Part shown: piece by piece, positions 1-9,008 of the stretch
Layout: each line of letters begins with the position of its first letter
How positions within the stretch are numbered: position 1 is the stretch's first letter
Source: Pararobbsia alpina
Lineage (GTDB): Bacteria > Pseudomonadota > Gammaproteobacteria > Burkholderiales > Burkholderiaceae
DNA length: 64,000 nucleotides
Assembly (NCBI RefSeq): GCF_902859895.1
Contig: NZ_CADIKM010000018.1
Coordinates: forward strand, 37,135-101,134
Direction of reading: 5' to 3'
Made by a program: the position numbers and the translations under genes
Notes under the pieces: model-generated
Told to the model about the DNA's origin: nothing
The model's input: the letters and a program-made list of their open reading frames with translations, nothing else
Database searches by the model: none

Positions 1-18
1 CTGTTCAACAAAGGCTGA
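1..18 (+). CDS. 3' end of an upstream reading frame (partial)
   Basis: The first 18 bases read as five codons followed by TGA (residues LFNKG, then stop), immediately upstream of hpaH. Only the extreme C-terminus is visible, so no family can be assigned from sequence. By position it should be another gene of the homoprotocatechuate meta-cleavage operon, but that is inference. The frame could also be coincidental. Confidence 0.35.
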   Translation: MFNKG

Positions 19-21
19 TCC

Positions 22-825
22 ATGCTCCCGCAAGACATCATCGCGTCACTGGCTCGCCAGCTCTACGACGCACGCAAGACCCGCACGCAGTTGCGTCACT
101 TCTCGAAGCAGTTCCCCGAGATGACGATCGAGGATGGCTACGCGATCCAGCGCGAATGGGTCAAGCTTGAAATCGCGGATGGCCGCACGATCAAGGGCCG
201 CAAGATCGGCCTGACCTCACGCGCGATGCAGCAGGCGAGCCAGATCACTGAACCCGACTACGCGCCGTTGATGGACGACATGTTCTTCGAAGCGGGCGGG
301 GACATTCCGTTCAACCGCTTCATCGCGCCGCGCGTCGAGGTCGAACTGGCCTTCATTCTGGACAAGCCCTTGAAAGGACCGGGGGTGACGCTGTTCGACG
401 TGCTGTCGGCGTCCGGCTACGTGGTACCGGCAATCGAGATCATCGACTCGCGTATCGAGCAGTTCGATCGTGAGACCCGAGTCATGCGGAAGGTTTTCGA
501 CACCATCAGCGACTTTGCGGCCAATGCGGGCATCGTGCTCGGCGGAAGTCCGGTCAGGCCGATGGACGTCGATCTGCGGCGGGTCGGCGCACTGCTGCAC
601 AAGAACGGCGTGATCGAGGAAACGGGGCTGGCCGCCGCCGTGCTGAATCATCCGGCCACCGGCGTGGCCTGGCTTGCCAACAAGATCGCCCCGTACGACG
701 AGCAACTGAATGCTGGCGACGTCGTGCTGTCCGGCTCCTTCACCCGACCGACAGCGGCGGCAGCGGGCGACACCTTCCACGTGGACTACGGATCGCTGGG
801 CTGCGTTTCGTTCCGGTTTATTTGA
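22..825 (+). CDS. hpaH: 2-oxo-hepta-4-ene-1,7-dioate hydratase (HpaH)
   Basis: A 267-residue protein of the fumarylacetoacetase/2-hydroxypentadienoate hydratase family. It hydrates 2-oxo-hept-4-ene-1,7-dioate to 4-hydroxy-2-oxoheptanedioate in the cytoplasmic homoprotocatechuate meta-cleavage pathway. Family features seen are the [10 protein letters not shown] segment near residue 60, the [10 protein letters not shown] stretch near 105 with metal-ligand-type acidic residues, and the [12 protein letters not shown] segment near the C-terminus. Length matches HpaH and HpcG. The ATG at 22 lies just after a TGA at 16-18, suggesting translational coupling to an upstream gene. hpaI, the next enzyme of the pathway, starts 13 bases after the stop, which strongly supports HpaH over the related MhpD and XylJ hydratases. 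Confidence 0.93.
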   Translation: MLPQDIIASLARQLYDARKTRTQLRHFSKQFPEMTIEDGYAIQREWVKLEIADGRTIKGRKIGLTSRAMQQASQITEPDYAPLMDDMFFEAGGDIPFNRFIAPRVEVELAFILDKPLKGPGVTLFDVLSASGYVVPAIEIIDSRIEQFDRETRVMRKVFDTISDFAANAGIVLGGSPVRPMDVDLRRVGALLHKNGVIEETGLAAAVLNHPATGVAWLANKIAPYDEQLNAGDVVLSGSFTRPTAAAAGDTFHVDYGSLGCVSFRFI

Positions 826-838
826 TCGTCTTTCATCC

Positions 839-1660
839 ATGATGCAGATTCAGGCCAACGCCTTTCGCGACGCACTGCGTGCGGGGCAGACACAGATCGG
901 GCTGTGGGTCGGCTTTGCCGACGCCAACGTTGCGGAAGCCGTGGCGCCATGCGGCTTCGACTGGCTCCTGCTGGACGGCGAGCACGCACCGAATACCGTG
1001 CGCACGGTGCTCGAGCAGCTTCGCGCGGTCGCGCCCTATCCGGTGCATCCGGTGGTCCGGCCCGTACAGGGTGACGTGGCGCTCATCAAGCAATACCTCG
1101 ATGTCGGTGCGCAGACACTGCTGATCCCGATGATTGACACGGCCGAACAAGCGGAACTGATGGTGCGCGCCATGCGTTATGCGCCGGACGGCATTCGTGG
1201 CATGGGCGCGGCACTAGCGCGAGCGTCACGCTGGAACCAGGTTGAAAACTACCTCAACCGTGCCAACGACGAAATGTGTCTGCTCGTGCAGGCAGAGACA
1301 ACGCTGGCGATGCGCAATCTGTCGCAAATCGCCGCGGTCGAGGGCGTGGATGGTGTGTTCTTCGGCCCCGCGGATCTGTCCGCGTCGATGGGCTACCGGG
1401 GGCAGGCGGGGCACCCCGAAGTCCAACGGGCGATTCTGGACGGTATCCATACCGTGCGGGCCGCCGGCAAGGCTGCCGGTGTGCTCATGGCGAATCGGCA
1501 GATGGCGCAGTCCTATCTCGATGCAGGCGCGCAGTTCGTTGCGGTCGGTGTCGACACCACGCTGCTCGTGCAGGCTGCCACCGAACTGGCCCGCAGCTAC
1601 TCCGGGTCGCGGCAAGCGTCGTCAGACGATCGCCACTCTCTCACAGTCAGCCCTTACTAA
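839..1660 (+). CDS. hpaI: 4-hydroxy-2-oxoheptanedioate aldolase (HpaI)
   Basis: A class II HpcH/HpaI aldolase of 273 residues. It cleaves 4-hydroxy-2-oxoheptanedioate to pyruvate and succinate semialdehyde, the last step of homoprotocatechuate degradation. Seen: [16 protein letters not shown] at the N-terminus, the catalytic-region [10 protein letters not shown] near residue 45, the VRPVQGD arginine segment near 75, the metal-binding QAETTLA glutamate near 150 and the [10 protein letters not shown] aspartate loop near 180. The frame is open further upstream, but the tandem ATGs at 839 and 842 sit just past the hpaH stop and give the family N-terminus. The last dozen residues exceed the usual C-terminus. 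Succinate semialdehyde, its product, is the substrate of the dehydrogenase at 4597-6069. Confidence 0.93.
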   Translation: MMQIQANAFRDALRAGQTQIGLWVGFADANVAEAVAPCGFDWLLLDGEHAPNTVRTVLEQLRAVAPYPVHPVVRPVQGDVALIKQYLDVGAQTLLIPMIDTAEQAELMVRAMRYAPDGIRGMGAALARASRWNQVENYLNRANDEMCLLVQAETTLAMRNLSQIAAVEGVDGVFFGPADLSASMGYRGQAGHPEVQRAILDGIHTVRAAGKAAGVLMANRQMAQSYLDAGAQFVAVGVDTTLLVQAATELARSYSGSRQASSDDRHSLTVSPY

Positions 1661-1818
1661 ATCAACATGGAGATCCCGCGCATCGCGTTTGCGCCACGAT
1701 GGCCTGGATGGGATGCGCCCGTTCAATCCGTTCGACCCAGGGATAGCCACGCCTTGTTCACCCCAATGTGACTTGAAACACGGCCTGTCCAGCAAAAATC
1801 AGAAAGGAGACAACACCC

Positions 1819-3192
1819 ATGAATAACACTGTCGACGTTGGCAAGCTCATCGACGATGGACCCTTCACGACGCTGCAGAAGATCGCGGTTTTTCTGGCTG
1901 CGATGTCGATCGTGCTGGATGGCTTCGACGGCCAGCTGATTGGCTACGCCATCCCCGGGATCCTGAAGGAATGGCACCTCACGCGCGACGCTTTTGCGCC
2001 AGCCGTCGCAGCGGGATTGATTGGCATGGGTATCGGCAGTGCCTGCGCGGGGCTGCTCGCCGATCGCTTCGGCAGACGATGGGCCGTGATCGCCAGTGTG
2101 ATGGTGTTCGGCGCGGCGACCAGTTGCGTGGGTTTTGCGCCTGACGTCACCACCATCGCGCTGTTACGCCTGGTGGCGGGGTTCGGCATCGGCGGCGCGC
2201 TGCCCAGCTCAACCACGACGACGGCGGAGTTTACCCCTGCGAAATGGCGAACCTTTGCCGTGACGGCCACGATCGTTCTGTATCCCTTGGGCGGCATGCT
2301 GGCCGGGCTCTACGCGGGGCAGATCCTGTCGACACACGGCTGGCGCAGCCTGTTTTTCCTTGGCGGACTTCTGCCTATGGCTTACGGGATCATGCTGATA
2401 TTCGCAATGCCGGAATCGCCACGCTTTCTGGTTCGCCGTACCGCGCGCTGGCAGGAGCTTCGCGCGCTGCTTGCCCGGATGGGTCGCACGGTTGCCGCTG
2501 ATACGACCTATGTCGACGCGGTGGAAGCGCGGCAGGAACAGCGGTCCAGTTTTGCATCGCTCTTCAAGGCGGGCATGGCACGCGACACGCTGGCGATCTG
2601 GGCTGCCTTTTTCATGTGTCTGATTGCTTCCTACAGCGCGTTCAGCTGGCTACCCACGATGCTGGCGTCGGCCGGACTGCCTGCGTCGATCGCGGGCTCC
2701 GGGTTGACGGCCTATAACTTGGGCGGTGTGTTCGGCGCGCTCGGCTGTGCTTTTGCCATTGCGCGTTTCGGGTCGCGCTGGCCTTTGACGATCTGCTGTG
2801 CGGGCGCTGCGCTCAGCGCATTTGCGATGCAGGGTCTGGACGCCACCAAAGCGCCGGGGCTGTTGGTCCTGGGGTTCGGTGTTCATGGCCTGTTTGTCAA
2901 CGCGGTGCAGTCGACGATGTACGCGCTGTGCACCTATGTGTATCCGACCCGCGTGCGGGCGACGGGTACTGCGGCAGCCTTGGCATTCGGCCGGCTGGGC
3001 GCCGTTCTCAGCGCATTTGTCGGAGCAGCCGTCATTACGACCGGGGGGCCTAAGGCTTATCTCGGCATGCTCGCGATCGCGATGCTCCTCGTTCTTGTGG
3101 CGCTGGCGGTGGTTAAAAACCATATCGCCAGAAGAGGGCGTCCAGAAAAGATTGACTTGATCGACGAGGCTGTCCAGGTTGAACCGAGGTGA
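1819..3192 (+). CDS. MFS transporter, aromatic acid:H+ symporter (AAHS) type
   Basis: A 457-residue inner-membrane major facilitator protein with 12 predicted hydrophobic segments. The DGFDGQLIGYAIPGI motif in TM1 (residues 33-47), with acidic residues typical of the aromatic-acid symporters PcaK, BenK and MhpT, and the GLLADRFGRR loop 2-3 motif near residue 75 place it in the AAHS group. A good Shine-Dalgarno (AAAGGAG at 1801-1807) precedes the ATG. It lies 158 bases after hpaI in the same direction and before a porin. Uptake of 4-hydroxyphenylacetate, homoprotocatechuate or a similar phenylacetate is the natural inference. It is not HpaX-like by motif, since HpaX belongs to a different MFS family, so the substrate is unproven. 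Confidence 0.85.
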   Translation: MNNTVDVGKLIDDGPFTTLQKIAVFLAAMSIVLDGFDGQLIGYAIPGILKEWHLTRDAFAPAVAAGLIGMGIGSACAGLLADRFGRRWAVIASVMVFGAATSCVGFAPDVTTIALLRLVAGFGIGGALPSSTTTTAEFTPAKWRTFAVTATIVLYPLGGMLAGLYAGQILSTHGWRSLFFLGGLLPMAYGIMLIFAMPESPRFLVRRTARWQELRALLARMGRTVAADTTYVDAVEARQEQRSSFASLFKAGMARDTLAIWAAFFMCLIASYSAFSWLPTMLASAGLPASIAGSGLTAYNLGGVFGALGCAFAIARFGSRWPLTICCAGAALSAFAMQGLDATKAPGLLVLGFGVHGLFVNAVQSTMYALCTYVYPTRVRATGTAAALAFGRLGAVLSAFVGAAVITTGGPKAYLGMLAIAMLLVLVALAVVKNHIARRGRPEKIDLIDEAVQVEPR

Positions 3193-3264
3193 AGCATAGA
3201 TAGTTCAACCGGCTGACGAAAAAAATTACGGGCGCTATTTTCAGCAAATAGTAAGGAGACGAAG

Positions 3265-4341
3265 GTGGTGGTATTAGAAAAATGGATATCGAAGGTAATT
3301 TTTGGCGGAGTAATCACACTGTCATGCGGCATGGCACAAGCGCAGAGCAGTATGACCTTGTACGGCATCGTCGATGCCGGTCTGCTGTACACCAACAAGA
3401 CGCCGAACCCCACGACCTTCCAGAACGAGGGCGGACAGTTTTCGATGAACGATAGCGGCTCCTCACCTTCGCAATTCGGCATGAAGGGAGTCGAGGATCT
3501 GGGTGGCGGGCTGAAGGCTGAGTTTGACCTCGAAAGCGGGATCGATATGGCCAACGGCGGCTATGACGATTCAAACGGCAATCTGTTCGGCCGGGAGGCA
3601 TGGGTCGCTCTCGATGGGAATTTCGGGGACCTCAAGGCAGGCCTTCAGTTCTCTCCGTTCTTTTTCGCGGTGGCGGAGTCCGATCCTCGCGACCTTTCGC
3701 AGTTTGGCAGCGCCCTCATCCTCTTTATCGACAACGCGGTTGCAACCGGTATTTTCACTTCGAATGCCGTGTCGTATACCTCGCCGAACATCGATGGACT
3801 CAAGGGCAGCGTGATGCTCGCGCTCGGTGGCGCAGCGGGAGACTTTCAGGCGGGACGCCAATATTCCGCCAGCCTGAAATATGAGAATGGTGGCCTGATG
3901 GTCAATGCGGCGATTTTCGACGGCAATAGCGGCGGCACGGCGCAGACCCCCGTCCCGACTACGCTGGCGCTCGAAGGCCGTACCATTGGGGCGGCATACA
4001 GATTCGGTGATCTGACGGCCAAGGCATCGGTTGTCAACTACAAGGTTGCCGGGGAGCTCAATAACTATGTCTATGGAGCAGGTCTCGACTACACGTGGTT
4101 GCCGAAGTGGGATCTCAATGGCGGTGTCTGGTTCACGAGCGACCGCAGCGATACGACGAATCATTCGCTGATGGCGGCCTTGGGGACGGAGTACTACCTC
4201 TCTCCTGAAACTTCGCTCTATGCGCAGATCGGCCTCGTCGACAATCACGGTGCAGAGACCACGGGCTTGGCCATCGGTGCGCTGAACGCCGTGCAGGGTA
4301 TGACCTTGGGTGCCGATATGGGAGTGCGCCACACGTTTTAG
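3265..4341 (+). CDS. Gram-negative general porin (Burkholderia type)
   Basis: A 358-residue outer-membrane trimeric porin of the beta-proteobacterial OmpC/Omp32 type. An N-terminal signal peptide ends at about CGMAQAQS and is followed by the diagnostic SSMTLYGIVDAGL first strand. The body alternates short amphipathic strands with loops, and the chain ends in MGVRHTF with the terminal Phe recognised by the BAM machinery. The start is a GTG at 3265 with a strong AAGGAG Shine-Dalgarno at 3252-3257. It follows the AAHS transporter by 72 bases in the same direction, so it probably supplies outer-membrane passage for the same aromatic acid. Catabolic operons in this group often carry such a porin. 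Confidence 0.92.
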   Translation: MVVLEKWISKVIFGGVITLSCGMAQAQSSMTLYGIVDAGLLYTNKTPNPTTFQNEGGQFSMNDSGSSPSQFGMKGVEDLGGGLKAEFDLESGIDMANGGYDDSNGNLFGREAWVALDGNFGDLKAGLQFSPFFFAVAESDPRDLSQFGSALILFIDNAVATGIFTSNAVSYTSPNIDGLKGSVMLALGGAAGDFQAGRQYSASLKYENGGLMVNAAIFDGNSGGTAQTPVPTTLALEGRTIGAAYRFGDLTAKASVVNYKVAGELNNYVYGAGLDYTWLPKWDLNGGVWFTSDRSDTTNHSLMAALGTEYYLSPETSLYAQIGLVDNHGAETTGLAIGALNAVQGMTLGADMGVRHTF

Positions 4342-4461
4342 GCGATCAGAGACAGTAGCAAGCCGGATAGGTATTGAGGCTTTGCACATGATCAGCGGCG
4401 CACCGATGGAGTGCGCTCGAGGCTATCATCCGTGCGCCGCCGATCAATTCCACGATCGCCT

Positions 4462-4483
4462 GATATGCAGTGCTCTGCATATC
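4462..4483. promoter_or_regulatory. Perfect inverted repeat upstream of the gabD-type gene
   Basis: GATATGCAG at 4462-4470 and CTGCATATC at 4475-4483 form a perfect 9-bp inverted repeat around a 4-base loop, TGCT. It lies 121 bases after the porin stop and 114 bases before the dehydrogenase start. No T-run follows, so a regulator operator is at least as likely as a terminator. Confidence 0.5.
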
Positions 4484-4562
4484 GATCTCAATCGCACCTT
4501 GAGCCGTGCTGCGACAAATCAGGCTCGCCGCCGGCCTCGGGTAAGCCGAACAGGAGTGGAAG

Positions 4563-4600
4563 TGGCTTCAATGATCTCTGAACAGGAATGGCTTCAATGA
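4563..4600 (+). repeat. 12-bp direct repeat duplicating the ribosome binding and start region
   Basis: TGGCTTCAATGA occurs at 4563-4574 and again at 4589-4600, each preceded by a CAGGA-type Shine-Dalgarno. The second copy holds the ATG at 4597 used for the dehydrogenase. The first copy's ATG at 4571 opens a nine-codon frame whose TGA at 4598-4600 overlaps that start as ATGA. It looks like a small tandem duplication. The short frame may couple translation or may have no role. Confidence 0.6.
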
Positions 4601-6069
4601 CTTTCAAACTCGAACCGGGCGAACTGATTCGCGCGGACAACTTCATCGATGGTCGCTGGGTTCCCGCGGCAAGCGGTGCGCGCTTTGCGGTGACCAACCC
4701 CGCCACCGGGGAGGTCATCACCAACGTCGCCGACAGCGACCGCGCCGATGCGCGGGCCGCCAGCGACGCCGCCGCGCGCGCGTTCCCCGCATGGCGCGAC
4801 GCATTGCCCAAAGAGCGTGCGGCGATTCTGCACCGCTGGCATGCGCTGATTCTCGAACATGCCGATGTGCTCGGTGAACTGATCTCGCTGGAACAGGGCA
4901 AGCCGCTTGCCGAAGGCCGGGGCGAGGTCGCTTATGGCGCGTCCTACGTCGCCTGGTTTGCCGATGAAGCGACACGTATCTACGGCGACATCATCCCGCA
5001 GCAGCAGCGTGGCAAGCGCATGACTGCCGTGAAGGAACCGGTCGGCATCGTCGCGGCGATCACGCCGTGGAATTTTCCGCTGGCCATGATCGCTCGCAAA
5101 ATCGCGCCGGCGCTGGCAGCGGGCTGCACGGTGGTCGCAAAGCCCGCGGAAGACACACCGTTGACCGCGCTCGCACTCGTGCTGCTCGCGCATGAGGCGG
5201 GCGTGCCGCCGGGCGTGCTCAACCTGATCACGGCCTCGCGCGAACGCGCGGTACCGGCTGTCGCCGACTGGCTCGAAGACAGCCGGGTGCGCAAGATCAC
5301 GTTCACCGGCTCGACGCCGGTCGGCAAATATCTGGCGCGCGAATCGGCGGCGACGCTCAAGAAGCTTTCGCTGGAACTGGGCGGAAACGCGCCGTTTATC
5401 GTCTTCGACGATGCCGATCTCGACGCCGCCGTCACGGGCCTGCTGGTGGCGAAATTTCGCAACGGCGGCCAGACCTGCGTGTGTCCGAACCGCGTCTATG
5501 TGCAGGCGGGCGTCTACGAGCGCTTTGCCGATCTGCTGAGCCAGCGTGTCGCAGCGCTGAAGGTTGCGCCGGCCACCGATCCCGCCGCGCAGATCGGCCC
5601 GATGATCAATGTGCGCGCGCTCGACAAGATCGTGCGTCACGTTGACGACGCCGTCAGCCACGGCGCGCGGGTGCTGACCGGCGGCAAGCGCCTGCCCGAA
5701 CTCGGCCCGCACTATTTCGAACCGACCGTGCTCGCCGATGCGAACGCTGACATGGAGCTGTGCGGCGAGGAAACCTTCGGCCCAGTCGTGCCGTTGTTTC
5801 GCTTCGAAGACGAAGCCGAAGCAATTCAGGCTGCCAACGACACGCCGTTCGGGCTCGCATCGTACTTCTATAGCCAGGACGTGCGTCGCATCGACCGCGT
5901 GTCGCGTCAGCTCGAAGCCGGCATCGTGGGCATCAACGAAGGGGCACTCTCGAGCGAAGCCGCTCCGTTCGGTGGCGTGAAGGAATCAGGCTATGGTCGC
6001 GAAGGCTCGAAGTACGGCCTCGACGACTATCTGTCGATCAAGTATCACTGCCAAGGCGGACTTGACTGA
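4597..6069 (+). CDS. gabD: NAD(P)-dependent succinate-semialdehyde dehydrogenase (GabD family)
   Basis: A 490-residue aldehyde dehydrogenase that oxidises succinate semialdehyde to succinate. Family hallmarks are the ITPWNFPLAMIARK nucleotide-binding segment near residue 150, FTGSTPVGK near 240, the catalytic Glu in LELGGNAP near 264, the catalytic Cys in GGQTCVC near 298, and the GabD-type tail APFGGVKESGYGREGSKYG. The start was set at 4597 because AGGA at 4584-4587 is correctly spaced for it. The upstream in-frame ATG at 4588 directly abuts that Shine-Dalgarno. HpaI upstream releases succinate semialdehyde, so this enzyme plausibly completes the pathway to the TCA cycle, although it is 246 bases from the porin and may have its own promoter. 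Confidence 0.88.
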   Translation: MTFKLEPGELIRADNFIDGRWVPAASGARFAVTNPATGEVITNVADSDRADARAASDAAARAFPAWRDALPKERAAILHRWHALILEHADVLGELISLEQGKPLAEGRGEVAYGASYVAWFADEATRIYGDIIPQQQRGKRMTAVKEPVGIVAAITPWNFPLAMIARKIAPALAAGCTVVAKPAEDTPLTALALVLLAHEAGVPPGVLNLITASRERAVPAVADWLEDSRVRKITFTGSTPVGKYLARESAATLKKLSLELGGNAPFIVFDDADLDAAVTGLLVAKFRNGGQTCVCPNRVYVQAGVYERFADLLSQRVAALKVAPATDPAAQIGPMINVRALDKIVRHVDDAVSHGARVLTGGKRLPELGPHYFEPTVLADANADMELCGEETFGPVVPLFRFEDEAEAIQAANDTPFGLASYFYSQDVRRIDRVSRQLEAGIVGINEGALSSEAAPFGGVKESGYGREGSKYGLDDYLSIKYHCQGGLD

Positions 6070-6405
6070 AGGAAGCCGGGCGGCCTTTTCGCTGCCCTGC
6101 CTGGTCTTGGTTGAGCGCCGGAGCGCGTTGAGGCTGAATGGGCTCAACGCGCAAAACGGAGGGTCTTCAGGCGACTCGTCTATTTCGCTGTGGCGCTGAC
6201 CTCGGCAAACAATTTCAGGTCTTCCTTAGAAAGCTACAGTCTCGTCGCCGCAGTAAGACTTTCCAGTTCTTCCGCCGGGGTTGCATTCGCACCCGGCGCC
6301 GTCACGCTCAGACGCGCTATGATCCAGGCAAGTGCCACGGCCCGCCGGATCGGCAAATTGGGGAGCCCATACGGGCGTCCGCGCAAAAAGAACGAGAGCT
6401 AAGAC
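6070..6405. other. Intergenic stretch after the dehydrogenase
   Basis: 336 bases without a gene I can support. It holds a strong inverted repeat (6123-6152) and a short open frame at 6190-6402 with Ser/Ala-rich low-complexity translation, no convincing ribosome binding site and no recognisable family. I saw no relic of a known protein in it. Confidence 0.5.
6123..6152 (+). terminator. Stem-loop downstream of the dehydrogenase gene
   Basis: GCGCGTTGAG at 6123-6132 pairs perfectly with CTCAACGCGC at 6143-6152 across a 10-base loop, 54 bases after the stop. No U-tract follows, so it would be a factor-assisted terminator or an RNA-stabilising hairpin rather than a classic intrinsic terminator. 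Confidence 0.5.
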
Positions 6406-7965
6406 GTGGGTGAGTTGGATACGGGTTACGTTGATGGGATTGCATACACATTCGGCTATTGCGATGAGCTGAATCCGCTGCGGCTGACGCTTCCCTTGCT
6501 GCATGCCGGGCTTGACTTGCCAACTGTGCAAAGTGCATGCGAGTTGGGCTTTGGTCACGGCGTGAGCGTCAATATTCACGCAGCCGGGTCGACCACGCGA
6601 TGGTACGGCACCGACTTCCATCCGCCTCATGCGAACTTCGCCCGGCGACTGGCGAGCAGTGCCGAATCCCGGGCGCAATTGTTCGGTGAGCATTTTTCGG
6701 CGTTCTGCCGGCGCGACGATTTGCCGGATTTCGATTTCGTCGGCATGCACGGCATCTGGAGCTGGATTTCCGACGAGACCCGCGCGCTGGTCGCAGATTT
6801 CATACGCCGCAAGCTCAAGGCCGGCGGCGTGCTGTATCTGAGCTATAACACCCAGCCCGGGTGGACCCCGATGCTTCCCGTGCGCGAATTGATGCACCGG
6901 CATTTCAAGGTCGGTGCGGTGTCCGAGTCGCACAACGGCATGGTCGCCGAAGAGCGCATGCAGGTGCGCATCAAAGCCGCCGTCGATTTTGCACAGGCCG
7001 TATTTGCGACACAACCGGGCTATGCACTGGTCAACCCACTGCTTGCCGAGCGCGTCGATGCGTTGTCGGGGGAGAGCCCGAACTATCTCGCACATGAGTA
7101 TTTCAATCGTGACTGGCACCCGATGTCTTTCCTGCAGGTCGCCTCGTCGCTTGTCGAGGCCGGTTTGACTTATGGGGGATCCGCGGACTATCGCGATCAC
7201 GTCGATGAGATCAACCTCAGCCCGGCGCAATGCGGTTTGCTAGCGGACATTGGCGATACGGGTTTGCGAGAAACTGTGCGCGATTTCTGCGTGAACCGGT
7301 CGTTGCGGCGCGACTATTGGGTCAAGGATCCACGGACGCTCAGCGACGACGAGCGGGAGGCGAAACTGCTCGCTCATCGGGTAATCCTGGCCCTGCCGAG
7401 AGCATCCGTCGTGCTGAAGGTGCGCGGCGCGCTCGGCGAGACGCTGCTACCGGAAGCGCTGTACGGCCCTATTCTCGACGCGCTATCCAGCTATCGCCCC
7501 GTGCCCCTGTCCGATATCGAGGAAACCGTTCGCGCACGGGGCATCACACTGACGCAGATCGCCAAGGCCGTCACGCTACTGGTTAGCATGGGCGTATTGC
7601 TGAATTGCCAGGACGACGCACAAATCAGGGCCGCCCAGCCGTCGGCTGAGAAGCTGAATGCAGCAATCTGCGAACAGGCGCGCCATCATGACGACGTGCA
7701 GTTCCTGGTGAGTCCGGTGTCGGGTTCGGGGGTCTTTGTGCCGCGTGTGCCGCAACTCTTCTTATTGGCGAGAATGCACGACATGCAGGAACCGGCGCAA
7801 TGGGCTGAATTCGCTGAGGCTGTGCTGCGCGCGGCTTCTCAGGCTACGCAGACGACAACGGGGCTGCCATCAGGCGCAGCGACTTCTTTCGCCGATCTGA
7901 TCGCGAAAGCGAAGCGCTTTGCTCAGATTCATCTACCGATATTGCAGGCACTGGGTGTCGCCTAA
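6406..7965 (+). CDS. Class I SAM-dependent methyltransferase with methyltransferase regulatory domain
   Basis: A 519-residue cytoplasmic protein. The N-terminal half is a Rossmann methyltransferase with motif I as ACELGFGHGVSVNIHA near residues 44-60, the post-I acidic segment WYGTDFHPPHA near 68 and the FDFVGMHGIWSWI segment near 110. A central region around residues 215-300 resembles the predicted methyltransferase regulatory domain (MethyTransf_Reg). The C-terminal third is helical and lacks motifs I recognise. A GTG at 6406 is taken as the start, with a weak GAGAG upstream. The natural substrate of this family is not established; members often sit near surface polysaccharide or effector genes. 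Here it is immediately followed, in the same frame after its TAA, by a cyclase relic. Confidence 0.75.
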   Translation: MGELDTGYVDGIAYTFGYCDELNPLRLTLPLLHAGLDLPTVQSACELGFGHGVSVNIHAAGSTTRWYGTDFHPPHANFARRLASSAESRAQLFGEHFSAFCRRDDLPDFDFVGMHGIWSWISDETRALVADFIRRKLKAGGVLYLSYNTQPGWTPMLPVRELMHRHFKVGAVSESHNGMVAEERMQVRIKAAVDFAQAVFATQPGYALVNPLLAERVDALSGESPNYLAHEYFNRDWHPMSFLQVASSLVEAGLTYGGSADYRDHVDEINLSPAQCGLLADIGDTGLRETVRDFCVNRSLRRDYWVKDPRTLSDDEREAKLLAHRVILALPRASVVLKVRGALGETLLPEALYGPILDALSSYRPVPLSDIEETVRARGITLTQIAKAVTLLVSMGVLLNCQDDAQIRAAQPSAEKLNAAICEQARHHDDVQFLVSPVSGSGVFVPRVPQLFLLARMHDMQEPAQWAEFAEAVLRAASQATQTTTGLPSGAATSFADLIAKAKRFAQIHLPILQALGVA

Positions 7966-8052
7966 GAGGTATACATCGGCGACGTGATCATGGCATTCTG
8001 GGGTGTGCCCGTCGGCGATGAGAATTGCGCAACAGCAGGGGCCCGCGCTTGA
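7966..8052 (+). pseudogene. Relic of a class III adenylate/guanylate cyclase catalytic domain
   Basis: Directly after the TAA of the methyltransferase gene, and in the same frame, 28 codons read E-V-Y-IGDVIMAFWGVPVGDEN-C-A and continue to a TGA at 8050. IGD-x-hMAFWG-x-P followed by an acidic stretch and Ala-rich helix is the signature of class III nucleotide cyclase catalytic domains, including the second metal-binding Asp. No start codon, no flanking cyclase sequence and no ATP-binding residues remain. The next gene encodes a class II cAMP-phosphodiesterase-like enzyme, a logical former partner. This is a very short match, so confidence is moderate. Confidence 0.6.
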
Positions 8053-8098
8053 ATGTACCGGTGTCTACACCTTCGACATCGAATGAGAGCCGTTCGAG

Positions 8099-8878
8099 AT
8101 GAAAGTAACCGTGCTTGGCTGTAGCGGTGGCATCGACGGTGCAGAGGCACGCACCACCGCGCTGCTGATCGATGACGACGTGCTGGTCGATGCGGGCACG
8201 GGTGTCGGCGATCTCGATTGCGATGCACTCGCGCGCATTGACAGGGTGTTCGTGACGCATGCGCATATCGACCACATCGCATTTTTGCCTTTGATGATCG
8301 ACGCGGTGGGTGCACTACGCAGCGTGCCGCTCGTCGTGCATTGCACGCGAGCGACGGAGGCGATCCTGCGCGCGCATCTTTTCAATGACGCGCTATGGCC
8401 CGACTTCAGCCGCATCCCGAGTCCGGCCAAGCCGTACTTTCGCTTCAAGTCGATGGAGGTCGGCGAATCCTGTACCCTCGATCACTCGACACACGGTCCC
8501 CGTTCGCTGACGGCGCTGCCAGCCAACCACACGACGCCTGCAGTCGGCTACCGCCTCGACGGCCCGAGCGGAAGTCTCGCCTTCTCCGGTGACACAACGC
8601 TATGTCCCGAGTTTTGGCAAGCGCTCGCGCAAATACCTACGCTGCGCTATTTGATCGTCGAGACGGCGTTCCCCGACTCGCAGCGTGATCTTGCGATCGC
8701 GTCGAAGCACCTGTGCCCGAGCATGCTTGCCGCGCAGTTGCCGTCGCTCTCGGCATCATTTGAATTGTTCATCGCGCACCTTAAGCCGGGACACGAAGAT
8801 CTGACGATGAGCGAACTCGAAGCATCGATCCGCCTCACACCGAACAAGCTCGCGCGCGGCGATGTCTTCGAGTTCTAG
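8099..8878 (+). CDS. MBL-fold hydrolase, class II 3',5'-cyclic-nucleotide phosphodiesterase-like
   Basis: A 259-residue metallo-beta-lactamase-fold enzyme with the MKVTVLGCSGG strand at the N-terminus and the metal-binding HAHIDH at residues 54-59. Further candidate metal ligands lie in LPANHTTP near 145, FSGDT near 161 and the terminal IAHLKPGH near 228. The overall motif order, HxHxDH followed by SGDT and HLKPGH, fits class II cAMP phosphodiesterases (PDE1/CpdP type). These hydrolyse cAMP to AMP, and some bacterial members are periplasmic, but this one has no signal peptide. Other MBL hydrolases cannot be excluded. The adjacent upstream relic of a nucleotide cyclase supports the cyclic-nucleotide assignment. 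Confidence 0.72.
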   Translation: MKVTVLGCSGGIDGAEARTTALLIDDDVLVDAGTGVGDLDCDALARIDRVFVTHAHIDHIAFLPLMIDAVGALRSVPLVVHCTRATEAILRAHLFNDALWPDFSRIPSPAKPYFRFKSMEVGESCTLDHSTHGPRSLTALPANHTTPAVGYRLDGPSGSLAFSGDTTLCPEFWQALAQIPTLRYLIVETAFPDSQRDLAIASKHLCPSMLAAQLPSLSASFELFIAHLKPGHEDLTMSELEASIRLTPNKLARGDVFEF

Positions 8879-9008
8879 CGCAATCGCGTCGACAGCGCCG
8901 TGAAAATGGGTCCGACCTCGCCGCATGGTCTTATCGGCTTGACTATCCGAGCAGGTCGCTAGCGGCCGGTCATTCGACGGCCCCTGTCGGATGCCCATGA
9001 AAGCCCGG

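Noticed and set aside
4594..5712. A 372-codon frame antisense to the GabD-type dehydrogenase
   Set aside because: Arg- and Ala-rich shadow of a strongly coding gene with complete ALDH motifs. It has no family similarity or ribosome binding site.
6190..6402. A 70-codon frame between the dehydrogenase and methyltransferase genes
   Set aside because: No convincing ribosome binding site or family. The low-complexity Ser/Ala content fits chance in a GC-rich gap.
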